Source of the DNA: an uncultured Subdoligranulum sp.
GTDB taxonomy: Bacteria > Bacillota > Clostridia > Oscillospirales > Ruminococcaceae
Assembly: GCA_945830575.1 (NCBI GenBank)
Contig: CALZZE010000007.1
Coordinates: 1-64,000 of the forward strand
Reading direction: 5' to 3'
DNA length: 64,000 bases
Part shown: positions 7,813-16,459 of the stretch, piece by piece
How positions within the stretch are numbered: position 1 is the first letter of the stretch
How the letters are laid out: the number at the start of each line of letters is the position of its first letter
The notes under the pieces: generated by a model
The model's input: the letters and a program-made list of their open reading frames with translations, nothing else
The model's database searches: none
Told to the model about the DNA's origin: nothing
Translations under genes and position numbers: made by a program

Positions 7813-9345
7813 TTGCGAACCAGACGAACCTTACTCAATCTTGCCTACGCGCTGCTGTCCAGCGTGGTGGTGCTGGTGCTGGGCCTTGTCACCCGCAAGC
7901 TGCTGGTGGTCAACTTCGGGCCTACCGTGTCCGGCGCGGCCTCGGTGGTGGAAAAGCTGTTCACCTTCTTTTCCATCGCGGAGTTCGGCGTCGGCTCGGT
8001 CATCAGCTACCGCCTGTATGAGCAGGTGGCCGCCAAAGACACCGAAAAAATCTGCAAGTACATGTCCATGTACAAGTGGAGCTACCGGGCCGTGGGCGTG
8101 GTCATCTGCCTGCTGGCGGGGCTGTGCGCCTTCGCCCTGCCGTGGATCATGCCCGGCGAGGATCTGCCCACCGTCTATACCATCTATATTCTGAACGTGG
8201 TATCGACACTTTCCAGCTATTTCCTCGTCACCCGGCGGCTCATGTACACCTGCACCCAGCAGGGGTATCTGTGTACCCGCATCGACATGGTCTGCACCAT
8301 CTTCAACTATCTGGCCCGCATCGCGGTGGCGCTGTGGCTGCCCAACTACGTGCTGTATTTCAGCGTCACCATCGTCACCTCGGTGTCCGCCAACCTCATC
8401 ATCGCCCGGCGCTACAAAAAGGATTTCCCGGAGCTGCATGAGGTTCCCGTCTCGCTGGCGGATTTCAAAGCGCTGGGCATCTTCCGGGATCTGCGGTATT
8501 ATCTGGTACACCGACTGTCCAACACCATCTACGGCTCGTCGGACGTCATCGTCACCTCCCGGATGGAAGGCTCGGTGCAGGTGACCAACCTTGGCTCCTA
8601 CACCACCATTTCCGATAACGTGACCAACATCGGCAACAAGATCATGGACAGCTTTGCCGCCGCCATCGGCAACATTGTCTACGACAAAAACGCCGCCGCC
8701 ACCGACCATGCCAAAGAGGTGTTCTGGGGCATGGATCTGTTCAGCTATTGCTTCGGCAGCTTTGTGGCCACCGCGTACCTGTGCCTGTTCCAGCCCTTCA
8801 TGGCCGCGTGGATGGGCGAAAAATACATGCTGTCCATGGGGTTCGTCATCGCCTTCGCCCTCAATGAGTACGTGGGCTGGAACCACCGCATGGTGGGCAG
8901 CTACCGGGCCGTGCTGGGCCGGTTCGAGGAGGACCAGTGGTTCATGGTGGCCTCCGCCGTCACCAATCTGGCGCTGAGCTTTGCGCTGGGCGCCGTGTGG
9001 GGCGTGCCGGGCATCGTTGCCGCCACGGTGGTCGCCCATAGCATCATGTGGGTGGGCCGGGCCAGAGTGGTCTGCCGCCACTACATGGTGGGCTGCGGGG
9101 CGCGGTATCTGCGGGTGCAGCTGGTGCATCTGGCCACGCTGGCGGCGGATATGCTGCTCACCTTCTGGCTGTGCGGCCTGCTGCCCGGCGGCTGGCTGGG
9201 CGTGGTGCTGCGGGCGGCGGTGGTCTGCGTGGTGCCCAACGCGGTGAATCTGGCCTGCTATCTCTGGACGCCGGACGCCGCCTATCTGCGCCGCCGCGGC
9301 GCCGAGCTGGTGCAAAAACTGAACCAACGGAGGAAACCACAATGA
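7813..9345 (+). CDS. Polysaccharide flippase, Wzx-like (MOP superfamily)
   Basis: 510-residue integral membrane protein with about 12-14 hydrophobic segments spread over its whole length (for example VVVLVLGLVTRKLLVV near the N-terminus and AADMLLTFWLCGLLPGGWLG near the C-terminus). This is the usual size and layout of Wzx/RfbX-like flippases, which move undecaprenyl-linked repeat units across the membrane. The TTG start has AAGGAG 7 nt upstream. It lies among the glycosyltransferases, which supports the role. No Wzy polymerase with a clear signature was found nearby. The MOP assignment is by topology and similarity, without a decisive motif. Confidence 0.75.
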   Translation: MRTRRTLLNLAYALLSSVVVLVLGLVTRKLLVVNFGPTVSGAASVVEKLFTFFSIAEFGVGSVISYRLYEQVAAKDTEKICKYMSMYKWSYRAVGVVICLLAGLCAFALPWIMPGEDLPTVYTIYILNVVSTLSSYFLVTRRLMYTCTQQGYLCTRIDMVCTIFNYLARIAVALWLPNYVLYFSVTIVTSVSANLIIARRYKKDFPELHEVPVSLADFKALGIFRDLRYYLVHRLSNTIYGSSDVIVTSRMEGSVQVTNLGSYTTISDNVTNIGNKIMDSFAAAIGNIVYDKNAAATDHAKEVFWGMDLFSYCFGSFVATAYLCLFQPFMAAWMGEKYMLSMGFVIAFALNEYVGWNHRMVGSYRAVLGRFEEDQWFMVASAVTNLALSFALGAVWGVPGIVAATVVAHSIMWVGRARVVCRHYMVGCGARYLRVQLVHLATLAADMLLTFWLCGLLPGGWLGVVLRAAVVCVVPNAVNLACYLWTPDAAYLRRRGAELVQKLNQRRKPQ

Positions 9346-10190
9346 CCCGTGTTGCCATGCTGTATCTCTGCACCGGGAAATACCAGGTGTTCTGGCCGGA
9401 ATTTTACCGCAGCTTTGAGGCGCATTTCCTGCCGGACTGCGAAAAACACTATTTCGTGTTCACCGATGCCGAAAGCCTGCCCTTTGCCGACGCCGCCAAC
9501 GTGGAAGTCATCGGGCAGGAGGCGCTGCCCTGGCCCTACTCCACCATGAAACGGTTTTCCGTCTTTCTGCGGCGGGAGGAGGTTTTGCGGGGCTTTGATT
9601 TCGTGTTTTTCTTCAACGCCAATCTGGTCTGCCAAAAGACCGTGACAGCGGAGGAATTTCTGCCCCGCCCCGCGCAGGGCGAAACGCTGCTGGTGGTGCA
9701 GCAGCCGGGCTTCTGGAACAAGCAGCCGCTGTTTTTCTCCTACGACCGCAACCCCCGCTGCACGGCGTACATCCCCTACAACTGCGGCCGGGATTATGTG
9801 AGCGGCGGGCTGAACGGCGGCACCGGCGCGGCCTTCATGGACCTGTGCCGGGAGCTGGACGCCCGCACCGAGGCGGACATCGCCACCGGGGTGACCCCTT
9901 TGTGGCATGACGAGAGCCAGCTGAACCGCTACATTGCCGAGACCGACCCGGCCCATTACCGTCTGTTACCCCCCGCCTACTGGTACCCGGAGGGCTGGGA
10001 CATGCCCTTTGAACAGAAAATCCTGGTGCGGGACAAAAACAAGGTGCTGGACATGGCCGCCGTCAAGGGCGCGCGGCGGGAAATGGGCTTTGCGGAGCGG
10101 AAATGGGACGCCTTCCGGGAGAAGTATCTGCCCTATCTCTGGCGGGCGCGGGACGCGGCGCTGGGCAAAAAAGTGTTGAAACAAAGGTGA
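9342..10190 (+). CDS. GT6 glycosyltransferase, ABO-like, with NXN in place of DXD
   Basis: 282 residues that follow the bacterial GT6 family closely (MLYLCTGKYQVFW, FFFNANL, YVSGGLNGG, WHDESQLNRYI, YPEGWDMPFEQKILVRDKNK). GT6 is the family of mammalian ABO blood-group transferases and alpha-1,3-galactosyltransferase. It transfers GalNAc or Gal to O-3 of a galactose, usually one already bearing alpha-1,2-fucose. Residues 92-94 are Asn-Ala-Asn, where mammalian members have Asp-X-Asp; this NXN form is known from metal-independent bacterial members such as the Bacteroides ovatus enzyme. The ATG overlaps the flippase stop. The gene shares a transcript with the GT11 fucosyltransferase. GalNAc versus Gal use cannot be decided by eye. 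Confidence 0.88.
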   Translation: MTRVAMLYLCTGKYQVFWPEFYRSFEAHFLPDCEKHYFVFTDAESLPFADAANVEVIGQEALPWPYSTMKRFSVFLRREEVLRGFDFVFFFNANLVCQKTVTAEEFLPRPAQGETLLVVQQPGFWNKQPLFFSYDRNPRCTAYIPYNCGRDYVSGGLNGGTGAAFMDLCRELDARTEADIATGVTPLWHDESQLNRYIAETDPAHYRLLPPAYWYPEGWDMPFEQKILVRDKNKVLDMAAVKGARREMGFAERKWDAFREKYLPYLWRARDAALGKKVLKQR

Positions 10191-10204
10191 TTCTGCGGTA
10201 CAAT
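10176..10204 (+). promoter_or_regulatory. Internal promoter in the polysaccharide cluster
   Basis: TTGAAA (10176-10181), 17-nt spacer, TACAAT (10199-10204), partly inside the 3' end of the GT6 gene and about 30 nt before the next start codon. It would allow genes 10236-17007 to be transcribed separately from the front half. Confidence 0.5.
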
Positions 10205-10235
10205 ACAAGGAGTATGACCGCGAAAGGAGGCCGCC

Positions 10236-11933
10236 ATGGACACAAAAACCGCCCGCCCGCTGTGGCGGCTGTTTCCGCTGGCGCTGGCACTGCTGGCGCT
10301 GGGCCGCAGCCTGTTCACCGGGCTGGAAATTGACGAGCAGTACGCGCTGTCTTTAAGCTACCGCCTTCTGCGCGGCGATGCACTGTTTTACTCCATGTGG
10401 GAGCCGCACCAGCTTTCCAGCCTGCCGCTGGTGCCGGTGCTGGCGCTGTTCATGGCCGTGACGGGCGGCACCGCCGGCATCCTGCTGTTTGTGCGGGCGG
10501 TGACGCTGCTGTGCAAGGCGGGGCTGTCCTTCTTGTTTTACCGGGCCGTCCGTCCCCGTTTGGGGCAGCCGGTGGCCTTCTGGGCGGCGCTGGTACTGCT
10601 GGTGTACACCCCCAAATGGTTTCTGGGACCGGATTACATCAGCCAGCAGTTCCACTTTACGGTGGCTGCGTTTTTGTGCCTGTGGCTGTATTACAGCGGC
10701 CGCCCGGCGGGCTGGGCGGCACTGGGCGCGGTGTGCGCCTGTTTCAGCTTTCTGGCCTTTCCCCAAAGTATTTTTGCCGCTCCTGTCTATTTTATCGGGA
10801 TGCTGGTGCTGGACCGCCAGCGGCGCGGCAAGGGTGCGTGGGTGTTTTTGGGCAGCTGTGTGGTCTGCGGGCTGGCCTTTGTGGCCTTTGTGCTGCGGGG
10901 GCTGCCCCTCTCCCAGCTTGTCTCCCGCGCTATGATGATTCTGAACGACCCCCAGTACAATTTCACCACCGGGGAGCGTCTGGCCCGGCTGGCGGCGCAG
11001 GCGGCGGACGTGGGCAAAATGCTGGCCAAGCCGGCGCTGCTGTCGGCGGTGTTCACGGTGGGGCTTTGCTGGCGCAGCCGCCGCCGGTTTTTTGAGACCT
11101 GGCTGCACGGGTTTGCCCTGTGGTCGGTGGTGTATTGTCTGGCCAGCGCGCTGACAGACCGCAGCATGGACATGCGGCAGTATCTGCCGGTGCTGGTGCT
11201 GCTGGGCGGCTGGACCTTCCGGGCGGACCGCAGGCAGGAAAACAGCCGCACTCGGGCGCTGCTGTTCTGGCTGGGCTGGCTGCCCGGCGTGGCGGCGTAT
11301 CTGATGATTCTGCGCTCCACGCTGCTGGGGCTGGCTCCCACCTTTATGTATCTGATGTGGCCCGCGGTGTGCGGCGTGCTGGCCATCTGCCTGCGGGCGG
11401 ACAGCCCCGAAACCGCGCTGCGCGCCAACAAGCTGTGCCACACACTGCTGGTGCTGGTGTTCCTGTTTGTGGTGGTGTGCCGCGTCTGCCTCATGATGAC
11501 CACCGGCTGGAAGCCCCACGCCGCGTGGGACACCCCGCTGCGGCAGGTGACCTCCGGCCCGGCGGCGGGCATCTGGATGGACGAGCGGGAGGCCGACCGG
11601 CAGGACGCGCTGGCGCTGGCGCTGGAGCCGTTTGCGGGAAAGCAGCTTTTGCAGTCCATCGGGGAGGCGGAGGGCCTTGCCTATCTGATGAATGACGGCA
11701 CCATGACGGTGGGGCAGGCGTCGGTGATCTCCGGCACCGACAGCGACCCCCGGTTCATCGCCTACTACGAGGAGCTGCCCGAAAAGCTGCCGGATGTGGT
11801 GCTGTATGACAAGAACGACAACCGTGATTTAGCGGAATTCCACCGCTGGATCGAGGAAAGCCTGCCCATTGCCCAGCGGTACGATGTGACGGTCGGCACC
11901 GCGGAGCTGGAAGTGCTGGTCGTGAATCCATGA
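10236..11933 (+). CDS. Membrane protein, GT-C glycosyltransferase-like
   Basis: 565 residues with about 10-12 membrane segments in the first 410 residues and a soluble C-terminal domain. Near residue 30 the first outer loop carries GLEIDEQYALSLSYRLLRGD, with the acidic DE pair expected of GT-C enzymes that use polyprenyl-phosphate sugars (PMT/ArnT type). Start ATG is preceded by AAAGGAGG. The next gene is a DPM1-like GT2, the enzyme type that makes polyprenyl-phosphate sugars, which fits a donor-maker and donor-user pair. The GT-C call rests on topology and the acidic motif, so an alternative is a polymerase (Wzy-like). Confidence 0.6.
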   Translation: MDTKTARPLWRLFPLALALLALGRSLFTGLEIDEQYALSLSYRLLRGDALFYSMWEPHQLSSLPLVPVLALFMAVTGGTAGILLFVRAVTLLCKAGLSFLFYRAVRPRLGQPVAFWAALVLLVYTPKWFLGPDYISQQFHFTVAAFLCLWLYYSGRPAGWAALGAVCACFSFLAFPQSIFAAPVYFIGMLVLDRQRRGKGAWVFLGSCVVCGLAFVAFVLRGLPLSQLVSRAMMILNDPQYNFTTGERLARLAAQAADVGKMLAKPALLSAVFTVGLCWRSRRRFFETWLHGFALWSVVYCLASALTDRSMDMRQYLPVLVLLGGWTFRADRRQENSRTRALLFWLGWLPGVAAYLMILRSTLLGLAPTFMYLMWPAVCGVLAICLRADSPETALRANKLCHTLLVLVFLFVVVCRVCLMMTTGWKPHAAWDTPLRQVTSGPAAGIWMDEREADRQDALALALEPFAGKQLLQSIGEAEGLAYLMNDGTMTVGQASVISGTDSDPRFIAYYEELPEKLPDVVLYDKNDNRDLAEFHRWIEESLPIAQRYDVTVGTAELEVLVVNP

Positions 11934-11948
11934 AAAGGAGCCGTTTGC

Positions 11949-12749
11949 ATGAAACCTGAAAAACTGCTGGTGTTTATCCCCGCCTACAACTGCGAAAAGC
12001 AGGTGCCCCGCGTGCTGGAGCAGCTGCTGGACCCGAAAATCACACCATGGCTGGGGGAGTGCATCGTGGTGAACAACCGCGCCACCGACGGCACCGAGGC
12101 CGCTGTGCAGCGCTGGATGGCCGCCCACCCCCAAGTGCCGGTGACGCTGTTGCGCAACGATGAAAACTACGGTCTGGGCGGCAGCCACAAGGTGGCCTTC
12201 GGTTACGCCGCCGCCCACGGCTACGCCCATGTGGCGGTGCTGCACGGGGACGACCAGGGGGACATCCGGGATCTTTTGCCCATTCTGGAAAAGGGCGCTT
12301 ATCTGCGGTACGACTGCTGCCTTGGCTCCCGGTTCATGAAGGGCAGCCGCATCAAGGGGTACAGCATGCTGCGCGTGGTGGGCAACTACGGCTTCAACTG
12401 GCTGTTCAGTCTGGTGGCGGGCAAAGCCATCACCGACCTTGGCAGCGGGCTGAACCTGTACGCCGTGGAGCCGCTGAAAACCGAATACTACAAAAAATTC
12501 CCCGATACACTGTACTTTAACGACTGCATGATTCTGGCGCTGTGCCATCTGAAACAGAAGGTGCTGTTCTTCCCCATCAGCTGGCGGGAGGAGGATCAGG
12601 TGTCCAACAACAAGCTGACCAGCTTTGGCATCAGCCTGCTGAAGCTCTGCGCCGAATATCTGCGCGGCCGCGACGCCTTTGTGGCCAAGGAGTGGCGCGC
12701 CAAACCCATTGAGGACTACACCAGCACCGTGGTGGCGTCCAACCTGTAA
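11949..12749 (+). CDS. Glycosyltransferase family 2, polyprenyl-phosphate sugar synthase-like
   Basis: 266-residue GT-A enzyme resembling dolichol/polyprenyl-phosphate mannosyltransferase. It shows LLVFIPAYNCEKQVPRVLEQ, VVNNRATDGTEA, the metal site VLHGDDQGDIRDLLP (DDQ in the DXD position) and CLGSRFMKGSRIKG. There is no long C-terminal membrane tail, unlike GtrB/ArnC. AAAGGAG precedes the ATG by 9 nt. It likely makes an undecaprenyl-phosphate sugar or adds a residue to the lipid-linked glycan. Its position just after the GT-C-like gene supports the first reading, which is inference. Confidence 0.72.
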   Translation: MKPEKLLVFIPAYNCEKQVPRVLEQLLDPKITPWLGECIVVNNRATDGTEAAVQRWMAAHPQVPVTLLRNDENYGLGGSHKVAFGYAAAHGYAHVAVLHGDDQGDIRDLLPILEKGAYLRYDCCLGSRFMKGSRIKGYSMLRVVGNYGFNWLFSLVAGKAITDLGSGLNLYAVEPLKTEYYKKFPDTLYFNDCMILALCHLKQKVLFFPISWREEDQVSNNKLTSFGISLLKLCAEYLRGRDAFVAKEWRAKPIEDYTSTVVASNL

Positions 12750-12761
12750 GGAGGGTCTTTT

Positions 12762-13784
12762 ATGAAGGTTTTAGTGACCGGCGCGGCCGGATTCATCGGC
12801 GGGCAGCTGTGGCACCGTCTGTGGCAGCGGGGCGACACCGTTGTGGGAATCGACAATTTTTCCTACGGAAATTTGGACAATCTGCGCTTTGCCGACCATG
12901 ATTTCGGCGGCGAAGTGGTGAAGATGGACATCCGCGACCGGGAGGCGCTGCCCGCCCTGTTTGAGCGGGAAAAGTTCGATGTGGTGTATAATATTGCAGG
13001 CATTGCTCCCCTGCCGGACTGCCAGAGCGACCCGGTGGCCGCCGTGGAGGTGAACACGCTGGGCCTTGTCCATGTGCTGGAGTGCGCCCGCCGCACCGGC
13101 GTGCAGCATGTGGTGCAGGCCTCCACCAACGCCATGTATGAAAATGAGACAGAGTTTCCCACCGCGGAGGACAAATTCAACGTTCCCACGCTGATTTATC
13201 CCAACACCAAATACTGCGGCGAGCGCTTTTGCCAGTCCTTTGCGGATACCTACGGCATGACCGTCACCTGTCTGCGGTTCGCCAACGTCTACGGCCCCCA
13301 CATCGACTGCCTGCGCAAGCAGCCCCCCTTTGTGGGCTACATGATCCGGGAGCTGTACTACGGCCGTACGCCGGAGTTCCACTCCGACGGCCACCAGCGC
13401 CGGGACTACATCTATGTGGACGACCTCATCGATCTGGCGCTGCGGGTGGTGGAGGTGGGCCATCCCGGCTTTGACGCGGTGAACGTGTCCAGCAACCAGA
13501 ACTACTCGGTGCGGGAGCTGTACGCCACCGCCTGCCGCCTGATGGGAAAGGACATCGAGGCAAAATACTGCCCCAGCGACCACTACTGGGCCAAGTACCC
13601 CGAGCTGTACGGCGGGGCCTACGGCATCAAGCCGGAGATTCTGGACCATGAGGTGAACAAGTATTCCCTGTGCGACAACGCCCACGCCCGCGATGCCTAC
13701 GGCTGGAGCCCCAAGGTGGACATCGAGACCGGGCTGGGCCGGGTCATCGAGGAAGAATGTAAAATGCTGGCCGCGTTGCAATAA
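12762..13784 (+). CDS. NAD-dependent epimerase/dehydratase (extended SDR)
   Basis: 340 residues. The nucleotide-binding motif VTGAAGFIGGQ is at residues 5-15, a Ser/Thr pair is in ASTNAMYENE, and the catalytic tyrosine-lysine pair is in YPNTKYCGER. The closing half has RDYIYVDDLIDLALRVVE, typical of UDP-sugar epimerases and dehydratases. It probably makes or interconverts a nucleotide sugar for the cluster; GalE-like UDP-Glc/GlcNAc 4-epimerase activity is plausible and would supply UDP-Gal or UDP-GalNAc for the GT6 enzyme. The exact substrate is unproven. AAGGAGG lies 7 nt before the ATG. Confidence 0.8.
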   Translation: MKVLVTGAAGFIGGQLWHRLWQRGDTVVGIDNFSYGNLDNLRFADHDFGGEVVKMDIRDREALPALFEREKFDVVYNIAGIAPLPDCQSDPVAAVEVNTLGLVHVLECARRTGVQHVVQASTNAMYENETEFPTAEDKFNVPTLIYPNTKYCGERFCQSFADTYGMTVTCLRFANVYGPHIDCLRKQPPFVGYMIRELYYGRTPEFHSDGHQRRDYIYVDDLIDLALRVVEVGHPGFDAVNVSSNQNYSVRELYATACRLMGKDIEAKYCPSDHYWAKYPELYGGAYGIKPEILDHEVNKYSLCDNAHARDAYGWSPKVDIETGLGRVIEEECKMLAALQ

Positions 13785-13796
13785 AAGGAGTCTGCC

Positions 13797-14540
13797 ATGT
13801 CCAAGCTGCATCTGATTTTGCCCATGGCCGGGCGGGGCAGCCGTTTTTTTGAGAACGGCTTCATCAGCCCCAAGCCGCTGATTGAGATCAACGGCAAGCC
13901 CTTTTTCTACTGGGCTGCGCGTTCCATCGAGAAATTTGTGGACTGCGCCGACCTCACCTTCGTGGTGCTGGAGGAGCACATCCGGGACTTTGCCATCGAC
14001 GCCCGCATCAAAGAATACTGGCCGGAGGCCCGCATCGTGGCGCTGCCCGCCGTCACCGAGGGCGCGGCCATCACGGCACTGCGGGGCTCCGAAAGCCTGC
14101 CGGAGGGCGAGCCGCTGCTGTTCAACGACTGCGACCACCTGTTTTACTGCAAGGCCTTCAACGAGTTCTGCGCGGCGGGACAGTTTGCCGGCGGCCCCGC
14201 CGGGGCGCTGCTGACCTTTGAGAGCGACTCCCCCGCGTACAGCTACCTGCAATATGACGAAAACGGCAATGTCTGCCACACGGTGGAAAAGCAGGTGGTG
14301 AGCCATGACGCCATCTGCGGCGCGTACTATTTCAAGGACAAGGCCACCTACGCCGCCGCGCTGGAGGAATACCTGCATCACTGCGATTACAAGGAGTATT
14401 TTGTCTCCGGTGTGTACAACGTGCTGGCCGCCCACGGGCAGCGGGTGGCGGGCTTTGCCTGCGATTTGCACCTGCCCTTCGGCACCCCCGCCGAATACCG
14501 CGCCGCCGAACACGCGAAAGGATTTGATTTGCTGCAATGA
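13797..14540 (+). CDS. Sugar- or alditol-phosphate nucleotidyltransferase-like protein
   Basis: 247 residues of the NTP-transferase fold. LILPMAGRGSRFFENGF near the start and KPLIEINGKPFFYW shortly after form the GxGxR...KP signature that binds NTP, and LLFNDCDHLFYCK carries the metal-binding aspartate. It would activate a sugar or alcohol phosphate to a CDP-, GDP- or UDP-compound. The 3' end overlaps the flippase-kinase fusion by 4 nt, and a HAD phosphatase follows. This resembles kinase-nucleotidyltransferase-phosphatase modules for unusual activated residues. The substrate is unknown. Confidence 0.75.
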   Translation: MSKLHLILPMAGRGSRFFENGFISPKPLIEINGKPFFYWAARSIEKFVDCADLTFVVLEEHIRDFAIDARIKEYWPEARIVALPAVTEGAAITALRGSESLPEGEPLLFNDCDHLFYCKAFNEFCAAGQFAGGPAGALLTFESDSPAYSYLQYDENGNVCHTVEKQVVSHDAICGAYYFKDKATYAAALEEYLHHCDYKEYFVSGVYNVLAAHGQRVAGFACDLHLPFGTPAEYRAAEHAKGFDLLQ

Positions 14541-16459
14541 GCCAGTTCGCTCTTTGGCTGCTCTCGGTCATGCTGGTGTTGGCGGGGCATCTGTTCCGCC
14601 TGCTGCGGTGGGAGCAGTTCATCCGCATCTACGAGCGCCCCGCCCGGGGGCAGCTGCTCCGCGGCATGGCCGGCGGCTATGCCGTCAATTTTCTGCTGCC
14701 GTTCCACGTGGGCGACCTGTTCCGGGCCGTCTGGGTGGGCCGCCGCATGGAGAGCGGCATCGGCTTTGCGCTGGCCACCGTCATCATGGATCGGTTTCTG
14801 GATGTGTGGGTGGTGGCGCTGCTCTACGCGGTGTTCCTGCTCACCGGCGCGCCGGTGCTGTCGGGGGCGGTGTTTTATCTGGCGGCCTCGCTGGCGCTGG
14901 TGCTGGCGCTGGCGCTGGTGCTGCTGGACCCGGTGCGGGACCTTTTGAAAAAAATCTGCCTTGCGGTGTGCGGCATCTTCAACGACAGCCTCAAGCTGGA
15001 CGGCATGGTGTTTTTCTGGAGCCTCATCCACACCTTCAAAGACCTGCGCCGGGTGCGCAAGGGGCGGCTGCTGCTCAATACCCTTGCCATGTGGGCGGCG
15101 TACCTTGCCTCCTACTCTGTGTTCGCGCTGGCGCTGGGCAGCTCCACCGTGCAGGTATTCGACCTGCTTTTTGGACGCAGCACCGTCAATATCACCAGTC
15201 TTGGCATCACCGACCAGCTGGGCGCGCCCTCGGCGAGGGGCTGGTTTATCGCCTGGTATCTGCTGCCGCTGGCGCTGATGTGGCTGGCCACGCTGCTGCC
15301 CGCCGCCTGGCGGGGCGCCATGAACCGGGCCGCCGGGGTGCCCGCCGCCGAGGGCGAGCGTTACCGCAACCTGCTGCCGCAGGTGGACCCGCAGGACCGC
15401 TCGGCGTTTCTGAGCCAGTATTTTGGCCTGCAAAACAAGGACTACGTGGACAAGTTCCTTTCCATCAACGAAAATATCACCATTTTGCAGGACTACTCCG
15501 CCGGGTCCAACGCCACCACCATGCTGTGCATGGACAAGACCGATACTTTCTACCGCAAATACGCCTTCGGCGCGGACGGGGACAAATTGGCCCAGCAGCT
15601 GGACTGGTTACAGGCCCAGCAGGGTCGGCTGCCGCTGTGCCGCATCCTGCGGGCGGAGCAGGAGCCGGGCTGCTGCTGGTATGACATGGCGTACAGTCCG
15701 CAGGCGGTTGGTTTTTTCCGGTACCTGCACTCCAACCCCGTGGAAAAAAGCGCCGCGCTGCTGCGGGAGGTGCTGGGCTCCTTGGAGCAAAATCTGTACG
15801 CCCCCACCGCCGCGATCCCCAACATGGCGCTGACCCGGGAATACATCACCAAAAAGGTGGACGCCAACCTGCAAAAGCTGCGGGAGGCCCGGGGCATCCG
15901 GGAGCTGATGGGCTACGACCGGGTGTGGGTGAACGGCGTCCCCTACCGGAATCTCAACGAGTTGTCGTGGCTTTTTGACCACGACCGGCTGGAGCGGCTC
16001 TTTGCGGAGGATCCCATCTGCACCATCCACGGGGATTTGACCATCGAGAACATCATCTGCCGCACCGATTCCGACGGCTGGTATCTCATCGACCCCAACA
16101 CGGGCAATCTGCACGAAAGTCCCTTTCTGGATTACGGCAAACTGCTGCAAAGCCTGCACGGCAGCTACGAGTTTATGATGATGACCCCCCGTGTGACCGT
16201 GACGGAAAACCGCATTGATTTTGCGCTGACCCGGTCGGCGGCCTATGACGGGCTGCTGGCGGCGCTGCGGGAGTATCTGCGGCAGCGGTACACCCCCCGG
16301 CAGGTGGAAAGCATCCTGATGCATGAGGTCATCCACTGGCTGCGGCTGATGCCCTACAAGCTGTCCAAAGACAAAAAACGCGCCGCCATGTTCTACGCCG
16401 GGCTGGTGATGGTGGCCAACGATGTGGCGAAGGAATTTCCCGGGGAGGGCGTATGCTGA
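14537..16459 (+). CDS. Fusion: LPG-synthase-type membrane domain plus APH/choline-kinase-like domain
   Basis: 640 residues in two parts. Residues 1 to about 265 are a UPF0104 (lysylphosphatidylglycerol synthase TM, flippase-like) domain with several membrane helices and the hallmark NFLLPFHVGDLFRAVWVGRR near residue 55. Residues about 280-640 are a soluble phosphotransferase domain of the aminoglycoside-phosphotransferase/choline-kinase type, with HGDLTIENI at about 498 (Brenner motif) and LIDPN at about 517-521. It is translationally coupled to the nucleotidyltransferase upstream and overlaps the HAD gene downstream. Known relatives of each half exist; what the fusion phosphorylates or moves is not known. 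Confidence 0.75.
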   Translation: MSQFALWLLSVMLVLAGHLFRLLRWEQFIRIYERPARGQLLRGMAGGYAVNFLLPFHVGDLFRAVWVGRRMESGIGFALATVIMDRFLDVWVVALLYAVFLLTGAPVLSGAVFYLAASLALVLALALVLLDPVRDLLKKICLAVCGIFNDSLKLDGMVFFWSLIHTFKDLRRVRKGRLLLNTLAMWAAYLASYSVFALALGSSTVQVFDLLFGRSTVNITSLGITDQLGAPSARGWFIAWYLLPLALMWLATLLPAAWRGAMNRAAGVPAAEGERYRNLLPQVDPQDRSAFLSQYFGLQNKDYVDKFLSINENITILQDYSAGSNATTMLCMDKTDTFYRKYAFGADGDKLAQQLDWLQAQQGRLPLCRILRAEQEPGCCWYDMAYSPQAVGFFRYLHSNPVEKSAALLREVLGSLEQNLYAPTAAIPNMALTREYITKKVDANLQKLREARGIRELMGYDRVWVNGVPYRNLNELSWLFDHDRLERLFAEDPICTIHGDLTIENIICRTDSDGWYLIDPNTGNLHESPFLDYGKLLQSLHGSYEFMMMTPRVTVTENRIDFALTRSAAYDGLLAALREYLRQRYTPRQVESILMHEVIHWLRLMPYKLSKDKKRAAMFYAGLVMVANDVAKEFPGEGVC

